64,000 nucleotides of DNA from Forficula auricularia (GCA_024734495.1 JALMQS010000030.1:10766378-10830377), one strand, 5' to 3'; shown: positions 10,547-21,437, numbered from the stretch's first letter. Numbers and translations: made by a program. Notes: a model not told the origin generated them from the sequence alone.

Positions 10547-11470
10547 CACTCAATTTAAATTTAATAATTTGAAATGTCTGAAAGGTTTAATGAGAAACTA
10601 AACATTCGTTTTACTGAAATGTCGTGGCTGATTTTGCGCTCTTTTGAGTTAATATTTGAAAAATTTCGATTATATAATTTAAAAAAAATTCCCTTATAAA
10701 ATAATGAACCCCCCACCCCTGAGGTCTAGATCCGCGCCTGCAAAATTGTACGTGAAATATTATAATAGTTGAGTGGTAGTCGGGGAAAAAAGTTTTGAGT
10801 ACCGCAGATCTGGTTTTCAATTAAAAGAATTAAATTTTCGAATGAATTCTACTCAAGGATAACACAATAATGAAGACCATTTTGGTTGCCCAAATGTTGG
10901 TATTTCCAAAATAAAGAACAGATTTTTAACTTCCTTCAATAAATAGATATATTTTAAAAATTGATAAAATCAGAAAAAATAAATCCAAAATATTATCAAA
11001 ATTTATTAATAGTCAACTTATAAATATATATCTGTGATTGAAGATACAAACACCCTATGAATTTTCATCTAAATGATCATCATATTTCAGTAATTCTCGA
11101 GGCTATTCTACTAATAAATACGATATGTATGTAAGGAGTACTATTTAAAAATTCCTTATCTCTCACAACTGAGTATGATAAATATACATATTAATGTTTA
11201 AATAGGAAACCAGGATGAGATCATGAGTCCATCCGTGTATCGGGTGACAAAATAAAATATTTTTCCCATTTAATCTACAAAAAAGCTCAGATGTCAGGAG
11301 AGGAAGAAGATATCTTATCCTTCTAAATGAGCAATTCTTATATATTTATATATATAATCTGTTTTTTGAAAAACGGCACTAACGATTTTGATAAAAAATC
11401 ACGGTTTACAGGGTTTGGACATGTAAAATGAAAAACACATTCGTTTTAATTGAAGTTATTCTCAACTCAT
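10547..11470. other. AT-rich interval without a recognised gene
   Basis: 10690-10750 holds CCCCCCACCCCTGAGG and ATCCGCGCCTG, which look like one end of a non-autonomous hAT on the minus strand (CAGGCGCGGATC start), but no partner end is found. The rest is AT-rich with no open frame of note. Confidence 0.4.
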
Positions 11471-11835
11471 TTTTTTTATGATAATGATGAGAGAAGGAGT
11501 TACACCAAAAAAGGTGCAACCCCTAAAGGCCTGGGTTGGCCCCTCCATCATGAAAAGAAGAAGAAAGAATTTTATGGGTTGGGCTGGGGTCGAAGGTATC
11601 TGTGGATACGGGTCTTAAATAGCTGAAGGTTATAAGTCGTGGGAAAGATGGTGGCAGGAAGCGAGTTCCAGTCTCTGGAGGTCATAGGATAAAAGAGTTG
11701 GCGAAAGCGCTTGTTCGACTTTTATCCAATTTGACAGCGAAGGGGTGCTGAGCGTTAGAAAACCGCGTGTTTCGCGCAAAGAGGGCATTAGGGGGGATTT
11801 AATAAATTGATGATGTTGAACTTGGCAGCACATTA
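11471..11835 (-). pseudogene. LINE 3' end: reverse-transcriptase ORF C-terminus and 3' UTR
   Basis: On the minus strand the translation gives RNTRFSNAQHPFAVKLDKS, then after one frameshift near 11690 MTSRDWNSLPATIFPTTYN, then LQLFKTRIHRYL and a stop at 11572. This aligns residue for residue with the C-terminus of the jockey/CR1-type LINE ORF at 28627-30165 (MTSRNWNSLPASIFPSTYD and LQTFKTRVHRHL). A 3' UTR follows, with GATGGAGGGGCCAACCCAGG, GCCTTTAGGGG and ACTCCTTCTCT, ending in A-rich sequence at 11471. It is a 5'-truncated dead copy of a second LINE family, and the same tail is used by the SINE at 2569-2939. Confidence 0.85.
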
Positions 11836-12655
11836 GATTTCTCTACTTTTTGACAATTTTTTATTAATCAAACTTTTTTTACTCAAATGTAAGTGGGTTT
11901 TAAAATTAAAAAATCACGTCGGGCGATTATTATTAAGTATAGAAAATAGATACACCAACCAAAGTAGGGGAGGGGGTCAAAAAAAGAAATTGCATTCGCA
12001 AATGGTATAAAAAGGGCTGGGGATATTCTTATGAAATTTTGTATTTGGATCAGATGTCTTCTAACTTAAAATCTGAGCTATAGAATATTTGGATATATTT
12101 TGCTAGCAATAGGCCCGCCTTTGACGAGCCCCTTGGAGCAGAGCCCCTTGGCTATCAAGAAGCCCTCCTATAAAAATAGAAATTAAGAGTGAACCCATCT
12201 AGATTTTGAGATTTTTGTGAGATGATCTCATCATTAAATCACATTAAATATTAAGCAAATTCCAGAGAGCTTGGCTGAGTAGGACGTACTTTGGAGGGGC
12301 GTTATATTTCCTATTTTTGGCTCTCTCGAGACGATGCCCACCAGGACAACAGAAGGTGTGTTGAAGGCATTATTGACCACACAACCCCCCCCCCCCCAAA
12401 TCACCTTTTGGGATCAAAATATCAAAATATTCTATAGCTCAGATTTTATGTTAGAATACATCTTATCCAAATACCAAATTTCATATGAATATCTTATTCA
12501 TCCGTTTTTATGTCCACTGGACACAAAAGACTGCGGACAGACAGACAGTCAGGAATTTTGTCGAAGGTGTTTTCTTTGATAACTTTGCTTGAAATGTGTA
12601 CATCCAAAATTTGAGGCGATATGGACCAATGTACAGACAAAACCTTAATTTTATA
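11836..12655. other. Repeat-derived sequence, no gene
   Basis: 12520-12650 (ACAGACAGACAG, TGTTTTCTTTGATAA, GGACCAATGTACAGACAAAA) is related to 53370-53480, which belongs to a Helitron-like element. A C14-type run lies near 12387. The open frames at 12334 and 12596 are products of this repeat. Confidence 0.45.
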
Positions 12656-12802
12656 TGGGGTCGGCGCTCGAAGTGTTATAATACCATCTACGGTAAAAAG
12701 ATTTTAAACGATGTTTTATTACCTTGGGTACGTAAACAATTCTGTAGAAACCATTGGACGTTTCAACAAGACAAGACATTGACAAAATTAGAGCATTTTT
12801 AA
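12656..12802 (+). pseudogene. Tc1/mariner-type transposase fragment
   Basis: The translation around 12690-12780 reads KKILNDVLLPWVRKQF, then CRNHWTFQQDK. The pattern ...LLPW....F....W.FQQD(N/S)AP is the region around the second catalytic aspartate of DDE Tc1/mariner transposases, and here QQD is present. The usual NAPSH continuation is lost after QQDK. There is no first or third catalytic motif and no terminal repeats, and it abuts a PLE fragment. Subfamily is not assigned. Confidence 0.6.
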
Positions 12803-12810
12803 TTGGTAAC

Positions 12811-12829
12811 TCTTGGCCTTCATCATCAG
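12811..12829 (-). ncRNA. Truncated hammerhead-like motif
   Basis: The minus strand reads CTGATGA, T, GAAGG and stops. With its upstream flank (ATTTATAATTAAAAAAGA) it matches the intact motif at 63493-63533, so it is the same PLE family cut within helix II. Confidence 0.55.
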
Positions 12830-13397
12830 TCTTTTTTAATTATAAATATTATTTTTCATCGGGTCAGTATCTCGTGGATATTGAACATTTTTTGATCTTT
12901 ACTTACTCGAGAACCAGTTAAAATTAAAAAACAATTTTCAGGTCACATTCCATTTTAAAAATATGTATCCCTTTTATAACAAAGGACAGACGAACAATGG
13001 AGGGGGGGTGCTTTTTACACCTTTTTTTCTTTTTATTTATTTAAATCTTTGTTTTGACAGAAAACATTTTAAGTAAGTTGCTATTTGATAGTTCTATTTT
13101 GCTGTTCAAACAAAGGTCCGAATTTTTATTGAATGATTTCAAAATTTCTAAAGATTCAATTGTGATTATTAATTTTGGGTTTCTTTCTGTTTTAATTAAT
13201 CTAATTCCTGCGCCTTCCAGAAAAGAGTGATTGTTTGAATTTAAATGTTCAGCTAATGAATTCTCTTTTTTCTGATTTCTAAAATCTCTGAAATGTTCGA
13301 TCAATCGAATTTTCAGATTCCGTTCTGTTTCACCTACCTTTATTTCCATCAAGATTACCCCTGTATATAGATATACTCGTAGATAGATGTAATGCAC
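12811..13397 (-). pseudogene. PLE GIY-YIG endonuclease fragment (family A)
   Basis: The frame 13041-13397 encodes 118 residues. VGETERNLKIRLIEHFRDF is followed about 14 residues later by SLAEHLNSNNHSF, the pattern of the Penelope GIY-YIG nuclease (IGxTxRxxxxRxxEH...AxHxxxxxHxF) with the catalytic Arg and the EH and H residues. The GVY..YIG strand upstream is degraded. C-terminal residues (KIELSNSNLLKMF) end the ORF. Downstream sequence to 12811 matches 63412-63510 and leads to a hammerhead-like motif about 210 bp after the stop. The reverse transcriptase is absent. Confidence 0.75.
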
Positions 13398-14282
13398 TCA
13401 TCCACTAACTTTTAAATTTATCCACATGGGCGCTAATGTCGAAATCGAAATTCGCACAGATTCTCCATAATGGATAATTTTATTCCTGACTAAAGGAACG
13501 AGTATGGATAGACATGGAGAATGAACTAATTAGACAAAGGGCGGATCTAATCCATGGATTATAACACACACACTAAAACGCTTTTAAGCCAGCCAAGCAT
13601 AAGGACCTTCTATATATGACAAAATACTTGAATCCATCTATCTATCGCTCGTTCGTTGATTTGATCAAAAACAAAGAGGGCGCGCGTTATATTAATGGGG
13701 AGGTTAAAGTGTTTTAAGCGAATAAATAAATAAATGGGATTTATGTAAGGAAAGTTCTCGCTGGCTGGCTGAAATGACTTAAGATAGTACATATAAATTA
13801 AAAGCAAGAGTGAGAGAGAGAAAGTTTCATTTGTGTGACATTTGGTCTACTTATTTAGTATAAGCTGGAAGGGCAAAGGCACAGGGCAAAGTTTAATTGC
13901 CAATTTTATTTTCTACTTAACGTTGTGTATCCAAAAGAAAATTCGATTAATTTTCTATTTATACAAGAAGTGAAGAAAGAAAACAAACACAGACTGACTG
14001 ACTGACTGACTTTTGTTCAAGGTGTGTTTTCTTTTCTCCTTTAACTTATCGATTTTAGCTACTATGGTGGTAGTTGTTGTTGTTAAATGGGAATTTGAAT
14101 TAAGAGAGACACAGGCACATTACAATGTTTTGGTTTCGGATGGCATAACCTTTTAATCAACCTTAACCCAGAGAGGATTTACATTACCAAATATATTGTC
14201 AAGAGGTGTGTAATTCAATAGCTTTCAATCTATAATTTAAATACTCTGGTTTTGTTTGTCTACCAGAAATAAGAGCTTTGAA
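13398..14282. other. Largely unique sequence, possible host DNA
   Basis: No repeat family of this window is recognised here. A GACT microsatellite lies at about 13990-14011. No open frame with protein-like content and no convincing splice pair was found. Confidence 0.4.
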
Positions 14283-15245
14283 AAAATAATTTTTATAAAA
14301 AAAATAAAACCGACTTCAAAAAAATTAAATGCAACAAATAAAATAATAAGAACTCAAAAATAAAATAAAATGCACTAAAAGGTATAAAATAATTATCCTA
14401 TTTAGTTACAACTAAACGACGAAATATTAACATGAAATCACTTTTTGAAGTCGGTGCCAAACAAACTATACCTATAAGCGAGCGTACCCGCCAAAAGTAC
14501 TAAGTAAGTTCCGTCGAGTGCGATTCATAAAATGTATATGTTTGGCACCGACTTCAAAAAGTGATTTCATGTAAATATTTCGTCATTTAGTTGTAATTAA
14601 ATAAGATAATTATTTTATACCTTTTAGTGGATTTTTTTGATTTTTAAGTTCTTATTATTTTATTTGTTGAATTTAATTTTTTTGAAGTCGCTTCTATTTT
14701 TTTATAAAAATTATTTTTATTTTCTCTTTTTATTGATGTTATTAATAGTGACTTAATATAATACCTTGCATGCATCTCGTAAGAGAAAGCGTCGGGCGAA
14801 TGATTCAGAAAACGATAATAAAATTCAATTCATAAATATAGAAATTCTCTCGAAACGTTTGCGGGTTTTAAATGAATGTTTTAAGATTTTATTTATTATA
14901 ATTTCGATTATTTGGTCATAAAAATTGGAGATTTACGTTATTTCCTCATTGATCATATTTTCAGAACTTGACCAAATTAATATGGTACCATCCCTAAGGT
15001 ACCCTCTTTCCAATAAAAAAAGAATCATTAAAATCGGTCTATAAACAAAGAAGTTATGCCTGAACAAACATATCAAAAAAGGTCCAATACCAATGAAAGA
15101 AAAATGGGACCAATCGGAACCTAGACTGAACCCAATGCAAAAAATCATCAAAATCTGATCACAATTGGCGAAGATATGAGGTAACATAGACACAAAAAAA
15201 TCACTCGAATTGATAACCTTCTCCTTTTTTGAAGTCGGTTAAAAA
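14283..15245. mobile_element. ACCGACTTC-type repeat, copy 1
   Basis: It begins AAAACCGACTTCAAAAAAA and ends CTTTTTTTGAAGTCGGTTAA. Inside, the segment to 14700 is a palindrome built around GGTGCCAAACAAACTATACC and its counterpart TTTGGCACCGACTTCAAAAA. The 3' half contains CAGAACTTGACCAAATTAAT, ATGGGACCAATCGGAA and GAAGATATGAGGTAACATA. A short insertion interrupts it near 14760-14935. I recall similar text as abundant in Lepidoptera. It is non-coding; the superfamily is unresolved. Confidence 0.65.
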
Positions 15246-15599
15246 TAGAAACCGAAACATTTTTTTTTAGGGAAAAATTATTTGGTATAGTAAAGCTCGA
15301 CTCTCTTTCAAATATGATTTTTTTCTGTCCGTGTGACTGTTTTTGTATATCTGTTGACCTGGATTCTGATACGCCTAAATGTTGTCAACCATTCCGGAAT
15401 TCCGGGATTCTTCCGGAATCTGCCGTCAAATTTCGAAAGTCTCCCGACTGCCAGAATTTAATAAACATCTCCCGGATTCAAAACGCTTATCACAATACTG
15501 TATCAATGATGACTTTAATGTAAGAATATTATATTTGATTTTAATGCCAGAATTTTTGAATTTCTATTGCTGAAAGATGATTAGATTTTTAAATCGGAA
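15246..15599. other. No recognised feature
   Basis: It contains TTCCGGAATTCCGGGATTCT, a local near-palindrome of TTCCGGAA words at about 15390-15420. The overlapping short open frames have no protein-like pattern. Confidence 0.4.
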
Positions 15600-15725
15600 A
15601 ATTCAATAGTTTTTAAGGAATTTCGTGTTAGTACCTGGTGAAACATTTTTTAAATTATTGGATAAAAAATACTTGGTAGGTTTCACATTAATGTAAAACT
15701 ACCATGTATTTTTTATCCAATAACT
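15600..15725 (-). repeat. PLE 3'-end motif with a hairpin
   Basis: On the minus strand ATGTTTCACC, AGGTACTAACACG and AATTCCTTAAAA match the PLE terminus at 39511-39547. Beside it, ATTGGATAAAAAATAC (from 15656) and GTATTTTTTATCCAAT (to 15721) form a hairpin. Confidence 0.6.
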
Positions 15726-15774
15726 GCAAATTCAAAACAATTATTTAAATTTTATACTTTTTTTCTATTGAAAA

Positions 15775-16325
15775 TATACTTTTATGAAAATGACGAAAAA
15801 GCCATTTTGACCTATTTTCGAGTCCCATTAAATATTAAACAGGAATATTTGAAATCAAAATATTTTGTTGACGTAATAAAAAAAACTTCCTCTTTTGGTT
15901 TTCAAATTACCATTTGTTTTTAGCTCAATTATAACTCGAGTTATATCTAAAAAACTAAAACTACGTGATTTTAAAGGATAAAAAACATAAATAAAAACAT
16001 AACATTTTATTCTTTTAGCTATAACTAGAGTTCTAATTGAGCCAAAAACAAGTGCAAATTTGAAAATCAAAGAGGATGGTGTTTTCTATTGCGTCAATAT
16101 AATATTTTGATTTCAAATATTCTTGTTTAATATCTAATGGGACTCGAAAATAGGTCAAAATGGCCTTTTTCGTCATTTTGATCGAAAATATCTCAAAACT
16201 CTGACGTGTTGTAAAAAAATCGGGAAATTGCATGATAATCAGCGTATAAAACTCTACTAGAATCCATTGTTAGGTTTACGTGGTAAATTTTTGTTTAATT
16301 TTTGTCGAGCAGTGTTATTAATAAG
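15775..16325. mobile_element. Foldback family B, 5'-truncated copy
   Basis: Inverted arms share ACGAAAAAGCCATTTTGACC, ATTTTCGAGTCCCATTA and TTTTTAGCTCAATTATAACT. The right end runs GTAAAAAAATCGGGAAATTG to TTTTTGTCGAGCAGTG. The full-length copy at 42912-43734 shows that this copy lacks the left terminal 110 bp or so. It is non-coding. Confidence 0.7.
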
Positions 16326-16814
16326 TATAGTTAGATAGATAATATGTTTATTTGCATCAAGCAAAGGACAAACTATCATTGATTTCTTCGTATGAACAGG
16401 GGCGGATTTAAGAGACCCAGGGCCCCTAGGCACTTGGGGACCCCCACCATCTCGAAGCTATTTTGGAAATTTAGCAAATTAAATGCACTAGTAAAGAACA
16501 TTTTTTTTTTATTCATGAACATTGTATTTGTAGGGGCATCTAAACTTTTTAATGTACAATATTAGGCCAATTTAATTACAAATAAAATAAGCAATATGAT
16601 ACAAACAGATCAAGTAAGAGAAAAAATTTAAAAGGGAAACAACAATTATATGGAACAAAAACAATAAATATACTGAATATAGAGAAAATAATAAAACTAA
16701 AAAATGACAAAAAGAAGAGAGGAAAAAATAAATTTTTAATTGACTTTAATGATTTTAATAAACGTCAGAATAATACAGTCTATGTTACTATATAGTTACG
16801 TTAATCTATAAAAT

Positions 16815-17372
16815 TTATACAATCTTACAGCGAACTTTCTTCTGTGTAAAAGAACGAATGACGTCTTCATAATCAATTGACTGCATTATTTCTGACTCTA
16901 TGTACATTACAGTGAGTGAATTGAGCCTGTTCTCTCCATATGTTAGATCTTAAGTAATTCTTTATCTCTTTAGCGCTTAAAACGACCGTTCTGCTGAGCC
17001 GTTTGACTCTGGTGTACACAACAGCATTCGGAACGCAATTCCTACTTTTAAGGAGTTTCGGTGTTGGTTCTAGGTGAAACATTTTAATATAATAATAAAA
17101 CTTGAGTAAGATACGAGCGATAGGTTTCACAAAAAAAGAAATAAAACAAAATTTAGTTTTGAATTCGATATATTTCGGGGGCAATTCCTACGTTTGGATA
17201 AATGTGATTATGTAAATGGAGCAGCAATCCAACGTAAAAACTCTTAGTAATTTTAATGAGAATGTTAAGCGATATTTGTTTAGCCAGAGATTGTGATTGC
17301 ATACTTGTATGATATTTGTAATGCCTGTTGTAGATCCCTCGTGATCTTTTTAGGTTGAAAAAAAGACTCCGC
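16815..17372 (-). pseudogene. hAT transposase C-terminus (dimerisation domain)
   Basis: Translated from the right, YPNVGIA leads to the PLE insertion site. Beyond it come LLCTPESNGSAERSF, an in-frame stop, a frame change, KEIKNYLRSNIWRE, another frame change, RLNSLTVMYIESEIMQSID and YEDVIRSF, with the stop at 16815. The order (F/Y)PN..IA.R..L..P...(G/A)ERSFS.LK.IK.YLRS.M...RL..L....IE...(I/L)D is the dimerisation region of ZMYM/P52rIPK-type hAT transposases. The DDE part and BED finger are gone. One stop and two frameshifts make it dead. Confidence 0.75.
17046..17180 (-). mobile_element. PLE 3'-end insertion with 11-bp target duplication
   Basis: The insert is bracketed by GCAATTCCTAC at 17035-17045 and 17181-17191. 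On the minus strand it begins CCCCCGAAATATATCG, the second half of the hammerhead-like motif of family B, and ends TTCACCTAGAACCAACACCG then CTCCTTAAAA. The end matches 39547 exactly, so the 3' terminus is fixed and the 5' end is truncated, as expected for target-primed reverse transcription. Confidence 0.85.
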
Positions 17373-17567
17373 AACCGGGGCCCTCAGACCGGCTGGGCCC
17401 CTAGGCCCGGGCCTTGTGGGTCTAGGCGGAATTCCAGCACTGCGTATGAATCAACAACTCTTCTCCTATAGGCAGAACAAAAATTTTTAATTGAAGTGGT
17501 AGTACTAGTAGTAGTATTAGTGTTAGTAGTAGGCGCAATGCCATACACTCGTATCGATATCTATAAT

Positions 17568-18786
17568 AATTTTTAAGAAAAAATAAAAACCGACTTCAAA
17601 AAATTAAATGCAACAAATAAAATACACTAAAAGGTATAAAATAATTATTATCTTATTTAGTTACAACTAAACGACGAAATATTAACATGAAATTACTTTT
17701 GAAGTCGGTGCCAAACTAACTATACCTATAAGCGAGCATACCCTCCAAACGTACTAAGTAAGATCCGTCGAGTGCGATTCATAAAAGGTATATGTTTGGC
17801 ACCAACTTCAAAAAGTAATTTCATGTTAATATTTCGTCGTTTAGTTGTAACTAAATAAGATAATAATTATTTTATACCTTTTAGTGTATTTTATTTGTTG
17901 CATTTAATTTTTTGAAGTCGGTTTTTATTTTTCTTAAAAATTATTTTTATTTTTCTCTTTTTAGTGATGTTATTAATAGTGATCATATCATCAGAACTTG
18001 ACCAAAATTAATATGACACCATCCTAAGACACCCCCTATCGGATAAAAAAGAACCATCGAAATCGGTTCATAAACAAAGAGGTTAGGTCTAAACAAACCC
18101 TAATAAAAAAATTTTAAGAAAAAAATAAAAATCGACTTCAAAAAATTAAGTAACAAATATAAAAATACACTAAAAGGTATAAAATAATTATTATCTTATT
18201 TAGTTACAACTAAACAACGAAATATTAACACGAAATTACTTTTTGAAGTCGGTGCCAAACAAACTATACCTATAAGCGAGCGTACCCGCCAAACGTACTA
18301 AGTAAGATCCGTCGAGTGCGATTCATAAAAGGTATATGTTTGGCACCAACTTCAAAAAGTAATTTCGTGTTAATATTTCGTTGTTTAGTTGTAACTAAAT
18401 AAGATAATAATTATTTTATACCTTTTAGTGTATTTTTATATTTGTTGCACTTAATTTTTGAAGTCGGTTTTTATTTTTTCTTAAAAATTTTTATTTTTCT
18501 CTTTTTAGTGATGTTATTACTAGTGATTATATCATCAGAACTTGACCAAATTAATATGACACCATCCCTAAGACACCCCTTTCGGATAAAAAAAGAACCA
18601 TCGAAATCGGTTCATAAACAAAGAGGTTAGGTCTAAACAAACCTAAACAAACCTAATAAAAAAGGTCTAATACCTATGAAAAAAATCGAAAAAAAATGGG
18701 ACCAATCGGAAGCTAGACTGGACCCAATGCAAAAAAAATTTTCAAAATCGGTTGACAATTGGCGGAGATATGAGGTAACATAGGCA

Positions 18787-18831
<45 letters not shown>

Positions 18832-19050
18832 CAATCGAATAGAGAACCTCCTCATTTTTTGAAGTCGGTTAAAAAAGGTCTAATACCTATGAAAAAAATA
18901 CGAAAAAAATGGGACCAATCGGAAGCTAGACTAGACCCAATGCAAAAAAAAATTTTTAAAATCGGTTGAGAATTGGCGGAGATATGAGGTAACATAGGCA
19001 CAAAAAAAAAAAAAAAAATTCAATCGAATAGAGAACTTCCTCCTTTTTTG
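17568..19050. mobile_element. ACCGACTTC-type repeats, two copies and a fragment
   Basis: Copy 2 (17568-18110) is 3'-truncated, copy 3 (18111-18870) is complete, and a fragment covers 18871-19050. All contain the palindrome around GGTGCCAAAC, and the 3' module ATGGGACCAATCGGAAGCTA with GCGGAGATATGAGGTAACAT. A run of about 42 A lies at 18788-18829. Direct adjacency of copies suggests tandem duplication or repeated insertion into the A/T-rich ends. Confidence 0.7.
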
Positions 19051-19876
19051 AAAAAATACGTATAACTTCACTTTTAACGCGCTATCTAATTTAGTTTTCT
19101 ATAAAAATTGCACACCTATATCCTACCTTTGCGGATTTACTCTCTCTCTCTGTGTCTGGATAACAAAAGGTGGCGATTCATTCGTTTTTTGTGTGTCTGA
19201 AAAGAAAGAAAAAATAAAAAAAATACTGAATCCCAAAGGCGAGAGAAAGAAGTTGGTGTGGTAGCCATCCGACTCGAGTTGGAAGGTCGCGAACCAACCG
19301 CAAAACTATTTAACCTTATCGATTTATCAATCACTAAAGGCGTAAATCAATGTAAAGGGTGGCAGGGAGGGTTTCCACCCCCTTGGGCAAACACCCCCCA
19401 GGAACAAGTTAAGCGATTTGCCTAGCATCTTAACCCTCTTAATGATGATTACTTTGTAACACCCGCCATAATAGAGAAATGCCACCATGACAAATCGTTT
19501 CTTAATTAAATTGTCCACTCATCTACTATATCGAGAAACGAGTAGGCGTATTATCACGCTGGAGATATCTTCCAACGATATAATAATTTAAAATAGTACT
19601 ATCCTTATGTTATTTTATGATTAAATCCCCCATTTCAATGGATAAGCGAATAATTTATTATCATGTCTTGTGATATGTTAATATGTTATTTTAAAGCGAA
19701 ATATCGTATGACAAATGGGATGCGAGATTGATAAAGCTGATAATTAAATTGAGAGATGGGGGCTCTTTAGACATGTTTTGCGAATTTCTTATGGAACGAA
19801 CACTGATTATTCGATGAAATTGTTCAATTAAATTAAAAAAACAAAAAATTGTTTTTCCCGAGATTAGGAAAGAAAT
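19051..19876. other. Mostly unique sequence, possible host DNA
   Basis: No repeat family is recognised. On the minus strand a C/T-rich acceptor ending TTTCTTTTCAG (exon from 19196) and a donor AAAG|GTAGGA (exon end 19127) would enclose a 70-nt exon open in one frame. This is splice consensus only. The 65-codon minus-strand frame at 19137-19334 overlaps it. Confidence 0.3.
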
Positions 19877-19897
19877 CAAAGAGGGTGTCCTCTGATT

Positions 19898-20332
19898 CAG
19901 TGTTTCTCAACCTTTTTTGGCCCCCGGGTAGGTAAAATTTGTGAAAAAATTTTTTGCGGACCTGTGGTTTTTTAACAAAAAATTTTATACTAGGTATTAA
20001 AGAACTACTACATAAGTTAATTGTAACATTTTTATTATTCCATGCTTATTTAGAATAGTATTTAAATGTGAAATATCACAGAAAATTATAAAAAAAATCA
20101 CAAAATCGATTGCATCACCACAACAACAAATCAGTCCTATGCTTACTAAAAAATTAAATTAATACTATTCACTAGGAACATATTTTTTCTTTTTGTTTTT
20201 AATTAGTTACAATGATTAATAAATAACAAATCCTTGACAATATTTTTATTTTTTGAATAAGAAAAGTTTTTAACCCCGACCAGTGAAAATTCTTTTGCGG
20301 ACCGACGCGACGACGGCGATTGAGAAACGCTA
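19898..20332 (+). mobile_element. Non-autonomous hAT, older member of a nested pair
   Basis: The termini are CAGTGTTTCTCAACC and GATTGAGAAACGCTA. The left target duplication CTCTGATT is at 19890-19897. Its right partner CTCTGATT is displaced to 20711-20718 by the second hAT. Once the second element is set aside, the duplication is a perfect 8 bp. No coding capacity. Confidence 0.9.
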
Positions 20333-20339
20333 CTCTGAT

Positions 20340-20709
20340 CAAGGGCGGTCGCCCCCCCCCCCCCCCCATACAGGCCCGTGCCTGGCGGGAGTGCAACACG
20401 TGCGTCGCACGCAGAGGCCAAAAAACGGCGACCAAATCGACAGGGAATTTATAACAATTTTTTTATTTTTTATTTTATTTTAATGAACTTAAAATATGAG
20501 ATATGAAATTTGTAAAAAAATTTTTTTTAATTGAAAATAAAGCTCTATGTGTGTGTGGGGGGCAGCGTCTCTTCTGACACCCCCCCCCCCCCGCTTGGAC
20601 AATTCGATCGCGAGACACACTCTCGAGATAAAAAGTAGATCTTATATACATCGGGCACCTTATATACATTCTCCCCCCCCCCCATAAAAAATTCCTGGAT
20701 CCGCCCTTG
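20340..20709 (+). mobile_element. Non-autonomous hAT, younger member of a nested pair
   Basis: The termini are CAAGGGCGG and CCGCCCTTG, and the right end continues inward as ATCCAGGAATTTTT. The 8-bp duplication ACTCTGAT lies at 20332-20339 and 20710-20717. It is offset by one base from the duplication of the older hAT, so the second element landed in the first one's right target duplication. Long C runs fill the interior. Confidence 0.9.
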
Positions 20710-21308
20710 ACTCTGATTGATGAAAATAAACATCTACATATTCATATATAACGAATACATAATTATTTAAGTTTTGTAGAAATATCATATTGAAGAAAAT
20801 TTAATTAATACCTAAAATTAAATAAAATTTATACCTAAACAATTAAATTTTATTTTAATTAATTAATTTGAACAAGATATTGTGTAAGTAAAGAAAATTA
20901 ATAAATGAATAAAATTTTATTGAAAAGATTTTGTGCTGTCGAGGAGGTAGCAGAATAATTTGATTCATAAAGAGAAATCAATTAGATTGTTCTCTGCTTG
21001 ATATGTACAAAATAAACATCAACATATATATAACGAAATTACTTAAGTTTTGTAGAAATATTATATTCTAGAAAATTTATAAATAATACCTGAAATTAAA
21101 TTAAATTTATACCTAAACAATTAAATTTTATTTTATTTAATTAATTTCAACAAGATGTTGCGTACTAATGAAGAAAGATTTTGTTTTGCCTAAAGTAGAA
21201 GAGGTGTGTTGATTCATAAAGATAAATCAATGAGAGTGTCCTCTATTTGATGCAAATAAACATATTATAAATGTATAAAACGAATATAAATATATAATTT
21301 ATTTGTTA

Positions 21309-21437
21309 GAGACAATTAGCTCATTGGATATAGATAAAATTGCGTCTTGTGATTATAAGGGTCTTTCGAGATCCATAGGGGCTGCATCTTTACTGGTGCA
21401 CACCTTCTTGCATTCGATTGCATAAAAAAAAAAAAAA
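21309..21437 (+). mobile_element. Short tRNA-derived SINE sharing the LINE 3' tail
   Basis: An A box TAGCTCATTGG lies at 21317-21327; a weak B box (TTTCGAGATCC) lies at about 21364. From 21357 to 21423 the sequence AA(G)GGTCTTTCGAGATCCA and on to CTTGCATTCGATTGCAT matches the 3' UTR of the LINE at 30193-30260 with about two differences, and an A13-14 tail follows. It fits a SINE mobilised by that LINE. It is only about 130 bp long. Confidence 0.7.

Larger units (their letters stand above)
16397..17442 (-). mobile_element. hAT transposon with 8-bp target duplication
   Basis: The ends are CAGGGGCGGATTT and its diverged complement (CAGTGCTGGAATTCCGCC read inward). A perfect 8-bp duplication CGTATGAA lies at 16389-16396 and 17443-17450. 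The flanking PLE repeat reads continuously across the duplication, which proves an insertion into it. The element is 1046 bp and carries a C-terminal transposase remnant on the minus strand plus an internal PLE insertion. Confidence 0.9.
19877..21270. repeat. Tandem PLE-related units split by two hAT insertions
   Basis: Three units start with a GATG(C)AAATAAACAT word, at about 20719, 21007 and 21250, each preceded by AATCAA...GAG(A/G)GTGTCCTCT. Inside are AAGTTTTGTAGAAATAT and TATACCTAAACAATTAAATT. The first junction was split by the hAT pair at 19898-20709. The words TTGATGCAAATAAACAT and TCTGCTAC tie the units to the PLE family-A ends. Confidence 0.65.

Noticed and set aside
10690..10750. 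Complete hAT on the minus strand
   Set aside because: Only the CAGGCGCGGATC end is visible; no partner end or 8-bp duplication.
18788..18829. Poly-A as proof of a LINE insertion
   Set aside because: It is internal to the ACCGACTTC repeat, and other copies have shorter A runs at the same position.
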